Translations under genes and position numbers: made by a program
NCBI GenBank assembly: GCA_937957815.1
Contig: CALFXN010000136.1
Coordinates: 1-7,089 of the forward strand
Direction: 5' to 3'
DNA: 7,089 nt
From: an uncultured Synergistales bacterium
GTDB lineage: Bacteria; Synergistota; Synergistia; Synergistales; Aminobacteriaceae
Shown here: positions 5,426 through 7,089 of the stretch, piece by piece
Numbering within the stretch: the first letter of the stretch is position 1
Layout of the letters: each line of letters opens with the position of its first letter
The notes under the pieces: generated by a model
Told to the model about the DNA's origin: nothing
Databases searched by the model: none
The model's input: the letters and a program-made list of their open reading frames with translations, nothing else

Positions 5426-6277
5426 ATGACCGCGCGCAACTCGATGATGAAATTCACGCTGATCCGCCTCCGGCGAAACTACCTCGCCGTGCTCGGGTTC
5501 TTCGTCCTCTTCGTGCTGATAGGAACGGCCATCTTCGCGGAGCAGATCTCCCCCTACGGATACGCCGATCAGGACTACATGATGATCCGCAAGCCGCCCA
5601 CGGCGACGCACCTTCTCGGGACGGACGAGTTCGGGCGCGACGTCCTGAGCCGCCTGATCTACGGCTCGCGGATCTCGCTGCAGGTCGGCCTGATCGCCGT
5701 GTCGATTTCCCTCGTTATCGGAGGCGCGATCGGCGCGATCGGCGGCTATTTCGGCGGCCGAACGGACAGCGTGCTGATGCGGATCATGGACGTCCAGCTC
5801 GCGATCCCCACGATCCTTCTCGCGATCGTGATCTCCTCGGCCCTCGGGCCCGGCCTCGTCAACCTGATGGTGGCCGTCGGCATCACGTCGATCCCGCGGT
5901 TCGCGCGACTCATGCGGGCATCCGTCCTTTCGATCAAGGGGATGGAGTTCATCGAGGCCGCGCGAGCGATGGGCGCGAGCCATCTGCGGATCATCACGCT
6001 GTACATCCTGCCGAACTGCGCCGCGCCCCTGATCGTCCAGTCGACGCTGAGCGTCGCGAACGCGATCCTGTTCGCGGCGACCCTGAGTTTCCTCGGTCTC
6101 GGCATCCAGCCCCCGTACCCCGAATGGGGCGGAATGCTCTCCGCGGCGCGCCCCTACATCCGCGACAGCGCGTATCTGAGCATCTTCCCCGGCCTCGCGA
6201 TCATGATCACCATCGTGGCCCTGAACTGCATCGGCGACGGCCTCCGGGACGCGCTCGACCCCAAGCAGAAACGGTAG
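5426..6277 (+). CDS. dppC: Peptide/nickel ABC transporter permease, DppC/OppC family
   Basis: A 283-residue inner-membrane permease and partner of DppB. An N-terminal OppC-type region (10-60) with one membrane segment (18-38) is followed by [20 protein letters not shown] (62-81), a hallmark of DppC proteins. Further membrane segments lie near 86-108, 125-150, 200-223 and 250-268. The EAA loop is [17 protein letters not shown] with [12 protein letters not shown] (174-204). [18 protein letters not shown] (221-238) and DGLRDALDP (271-279) are the conserved end. Its ribosome site GGAGGGG (5412-5418) overlaps the dppB stop and lies 7 bases before the ATG, so the two permeases are translated together. 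Length and all motifs look intact. Confidence 0.95.
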   Translation: MTARNSMMKFTLIRLRRNYLAVLGFFVLFVLIGTAIFAEQISPYGYADQDYMMIRKPPTATHLLGTDEFGRDVLSRLIYGSRISLQVGLIAVSISLVIGGAIGAIGGYFGGRTDSVLMRIMDVQLAIPTILLAIVISSALGPGLVNLMVAVGITSIPRFARLMRASVLSIKGMEFIEAARAMGASHLRIITLYILPNCAAPLIVQSTLSVANAILFAATLSFLGLGIQPPYPEWGGMLSAARPYIRDSAYLSIFPGLAIMITIVALNCIGDGLRDALDPKQKR

Positions 6278-6280
6278 GCG

Positions 6281-7089
6281 ATGCGAATGACACCCACCGA
6301 TACCTCCGTCCTTCTCGATATCCGCAACCTCTCGGTGCGCTTCAACACCGACTCCGGCGTCGTCCGCGCGGTCAACGGCCTGAACCTGACGCTCCACGCG
6401 GGAAAGGCGCTCGGCTTCGTCGGCGAGACCGGAGCGGGCAAGACGACGACGGCGCTTTCGATCCTCCAGCTCATCCAGTCGCCCCCCGGCGAGATCACGA
6501 GCGGCGAGATCCTCTTCGAGGGCTGCGACATCATGCGGATGACCGAGGCCGAGAAGCGCTTCATCCGCGGCAACCGCATCGCGATGATCTTCCAGGACCC
6601 GATGACGTCGCTCAACCCGATCATGACCGTCGAGGACCAGATCGTCGAGATGATCTCCCTCCACTCCGACCTCAGGGGAACGGGCATCCGCGACCGGGCG
6701 CACGAGATGCTCGCGCTCGTCGGAATCCGGCCCGAGCGGGCGCGGGACTATCCGCACCAGTTCTCGGGCGGCATGCGCCAGCGCGTCGGAATCGCGATCG
6801 CGCTCGCGTGCCGGCCGGCCCTCCTGATCGCCGACGAGCCGACGACCGCGCTCGACGTGACGATCCAGGCCCAGGTGCTCGAACTCATCAAGAATCTCCA
6901 GTCCGTCGTGAAGACGTCGCTGCTTCTGATCACGCACGACCTCGGGATCGTCGCCGAGATCTGTCAGGACGTCGCGATCATGTACGCCGGGCGCCTCGTC
7001 GAATACGCGGATATCCGGAGCCTGTACGGAAAACCGATGCATCCGTACACCCGCGGGCTCTTCAATGCCGTTCCGGACCTCGACAGCCC
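6281..7089 (+). CDS. dppD: Peptide/nickel ABC transporter ATPase, DppD/OppD family (cut by window edge)
   Basis: The first 269 codons of an ATPase that normally has about 320-340 residues; the missing C-terminal end lies beyond the window. It powers the DppBC channel from the cytoplasm. Visible motifs are Walker [10 protein letters not shown] (48-56), Q-loop Gln105 in [11 protein letters not shown], signature FSGGMRQR (161-168), Walker B LLIADEP (181-187, catalytic Glu186), D-loop ALD (190-192) and switch His219 in [17 protein letters not shown] (251-261) begins the C-terminal region special to oligopeptide and dipeptide ATPases. All catalytic residues are present. The start is 3 bases after the dppC stop. 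ATG 6287, two codons on, has better spacing to a weak TAGG site and may be the true start. DppF and the substrate-binding protein, if part of this operon, would be to the right. Confidence 0.95.
   Translation, partial: MRMTPTDTSVLLDIRNLSVRFNTDSGVVRAVNGLNLTLHAGKALGFVGETGAGKTTTALSILQLIQSPPGEITSGEILFEGCDIMRMTEAEKRFIRGNRIAMIFQDPMTSLNPIMTVEDQIVEMISLHSDLRGTGIRDRAHEMLALVGIRPERARDYPHQFSGGMRQRVGIAIALACRPALLIADEPTTALDVTIQAQVLELIKNLQSVVKTSLLLITHDLGIVAEICQDVAIMYAGRLVEYADIRSLYGKPMHPYTRGLFNAVPDLDS

Noticed and set aside
4462..5457. 331-codon open frame on the minus strand opposite dppB
   Set aside because: Same compositional artefact; low-complexity charged translation opposite an intact permease gene.
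5384..7042. 552-codon open frame on the minus strand opposite dppC and dppD
   Set aside because: The translation is strongly biased to Asp, Arg, Glu and His with no domain, which is what the antisense of GC-rich, strongly codon-biased genes gives. The sense strand holds complete transporter motifs.

Overview
The window is GC-rich bacterial chromosome carrying a phosphate-signalling gene, two transcription regulators, a damaged surface-protein gene, a small zinc-ribbon protein and the start of a peptide-importer operon. The organism cannot be named with certainty. A member of the Synergistota is my best guess. The reasons are the Synergist-CTERM-like tail of the 2191-2875 gene, the flagellar YvyF-like protein and the peptide-uptake operon, and none of these is decisive alone.

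Left part (1-1640): phoU (80-793, +) ends just before a strong intrinsic terminator (926-962). That terminator abuts the stop codon of a convergent MerR-family regulator (962-1498, -). The regulator seems to start at a GTG one base after the stop of a 25-codon upstream ORF that owns the only good ribosome binding site. This looks like translational coupling, or an upstream frameshift.

Middle (1640-3445): about 470 bp hold no recognisable gene, and an AT-rich stretch follows. A near-consensus sigma-70 promoter (2106-2134) then drives a secreted or surface-anchored protein gene (2191-2875). Its signal peptide is spread over three reading frames, and one extra base in each of two short homopolymer tracts would restore it. 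A long perfect-armed hairpin (2935-2970) precedes a 146-aa protein with a zinc ribbon (3005-3445) that resembles the flagellar-operon YvyF family.

Right part (3446-7089): a promoter (3597-3625) is followed, over its predicted start point, by three tandem copies of the palindrome GGTCGACC. Then come a FadR-type GntR regulator (3672-4412) and the transporter genes dppB, dppC and dppD, the last cut by the window edge. Gene spacing is tight (77, 13 and 3 bases). The likely picture is a self-repressed operon in which the GntR protein senses a metabolite and controls peptide or nickel import. The substrate-binding protein and second ATPase are not in view. No tRNA, rRNA, CRISPR array or insertion sequence was seen. 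The most unusual items are the triple operator, the coupled leader ORF of the MerR gene and the frameshifted surface-protein gene.
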